The translations under genes were made by a program, and so were the position numbers. From positions 33,370-97,369 of the forward strand of contig DXXM01000007.1 in NCBI GenBank assembly GCA_019416285.1: DNA of 64,000 nucleotides, written 5' to 3'. Origin of the DNA: Bacteroidales bacterium (GTDB lineage Bacteria > Bacteroidota > Bacteroidia > Bacteroidales > Muribaculaceae). Below the pieces are notes generated by a model, which saw only the letters and a program-made list of their open reading frames with translations, ran no database searches and had not been told where the DNA came from. Shown piece after piece: positions 63,967 to 64,000 of the stretch. Position 1 is the first letter of the stretch. The number at the start of each line of letters is the position of its first letter.

Positions 63967-64000
63967 ACAAAAGTGAAATGAGGGGCAGCGAATTTTTTAG

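Overview
The window looks like a chromosomal segment of a Bacteroidales bacterium, possibly a Muribaculaceae-like gut anaerobe; the family is inference. Evidence: promoters of the Bacteroidetes type (TAnnTTTG, several with TTG or TTTG 19-20 bases upstream), almost no Shine-Dalgarno sequences, a signal-peptide-bearing C1B peptidase, an HU/SPOR protein, a pectinase with a terminal sorting-like segment, LytTR signalling, and a long class I fumarase. I see no rRNA, prophage, CRISPR array or intact insertion sequence. There is one tRNA (Cys).

Layout. 1-7.5 kb: 3' end of mutS2, an unknown gene, a scar holding the 3' ends of an lrp-like and an EamA-like gene head to head, class I fumarase, an orphan histidine kinase, then prmC, recX and a comF-like gene. 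7.6-15.3 kb: a leaderless Omp85-like barrel with a phosphoethanolamine transferase, class II ribonucleotide reductase and a nitroreductase. 14.1-19.6 kb (minus): heavy-metal RND efflux operon (adaptor, pump, TolC). 19.9-25.8 kb: alpha/beta hydrolase, a membrane-fused Mur ligase, an atypical D-Ala-D-Ala ligase, a 58-residue membrane protein, rlmH, nadC and a HAD phosphatase. 26-33.4 kb: purL, then etfB-etfA-acyl-CoA dehydrogenase. 33.7-43.7 kb: HtrA protease, NlpC/P60 lipoprotein, an M16 homologue without a zinc site, a DKNYY-like repeat protein, a family 2 glycosyltransferase, folB, a CobW-type GTPase with a large His/Asp insert, an ABC-F protein and a TPR protein. 43.8-49.5 kb: a histidine phosphatase, aldo/keto reductase, Fe-type superoxide dismutase, YitT protein and a secreted GH13 enzyme. 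49.7-54.2 kb: outer-membrane barrel, LytTR regulator, LytS-type kinase, tRNA-Cys and a periplasmic C1B peptidase. 54.2-60.8 kb (minus): DUF2520-like protein, nitroreductase, HU/SPOR protein, an esterase-GH28 fusion and a pectate lyase. 60.9-64 kb: pyrK-pyrD, two small lipoproteins and a SUI1/YciH-type protein.

Most of the window is core metabolism and envelope biology. The parts most worth a second look are the membrane Mur ligase/Ddl/small-protein group, the barrel-only Omp85 plus EptA pair, the tryptophan-type DKNYY repeats, the metal-site-less M16 protein, the esterase-pectinase pair, and three genes whose start codon lies at the predicted transcription start.
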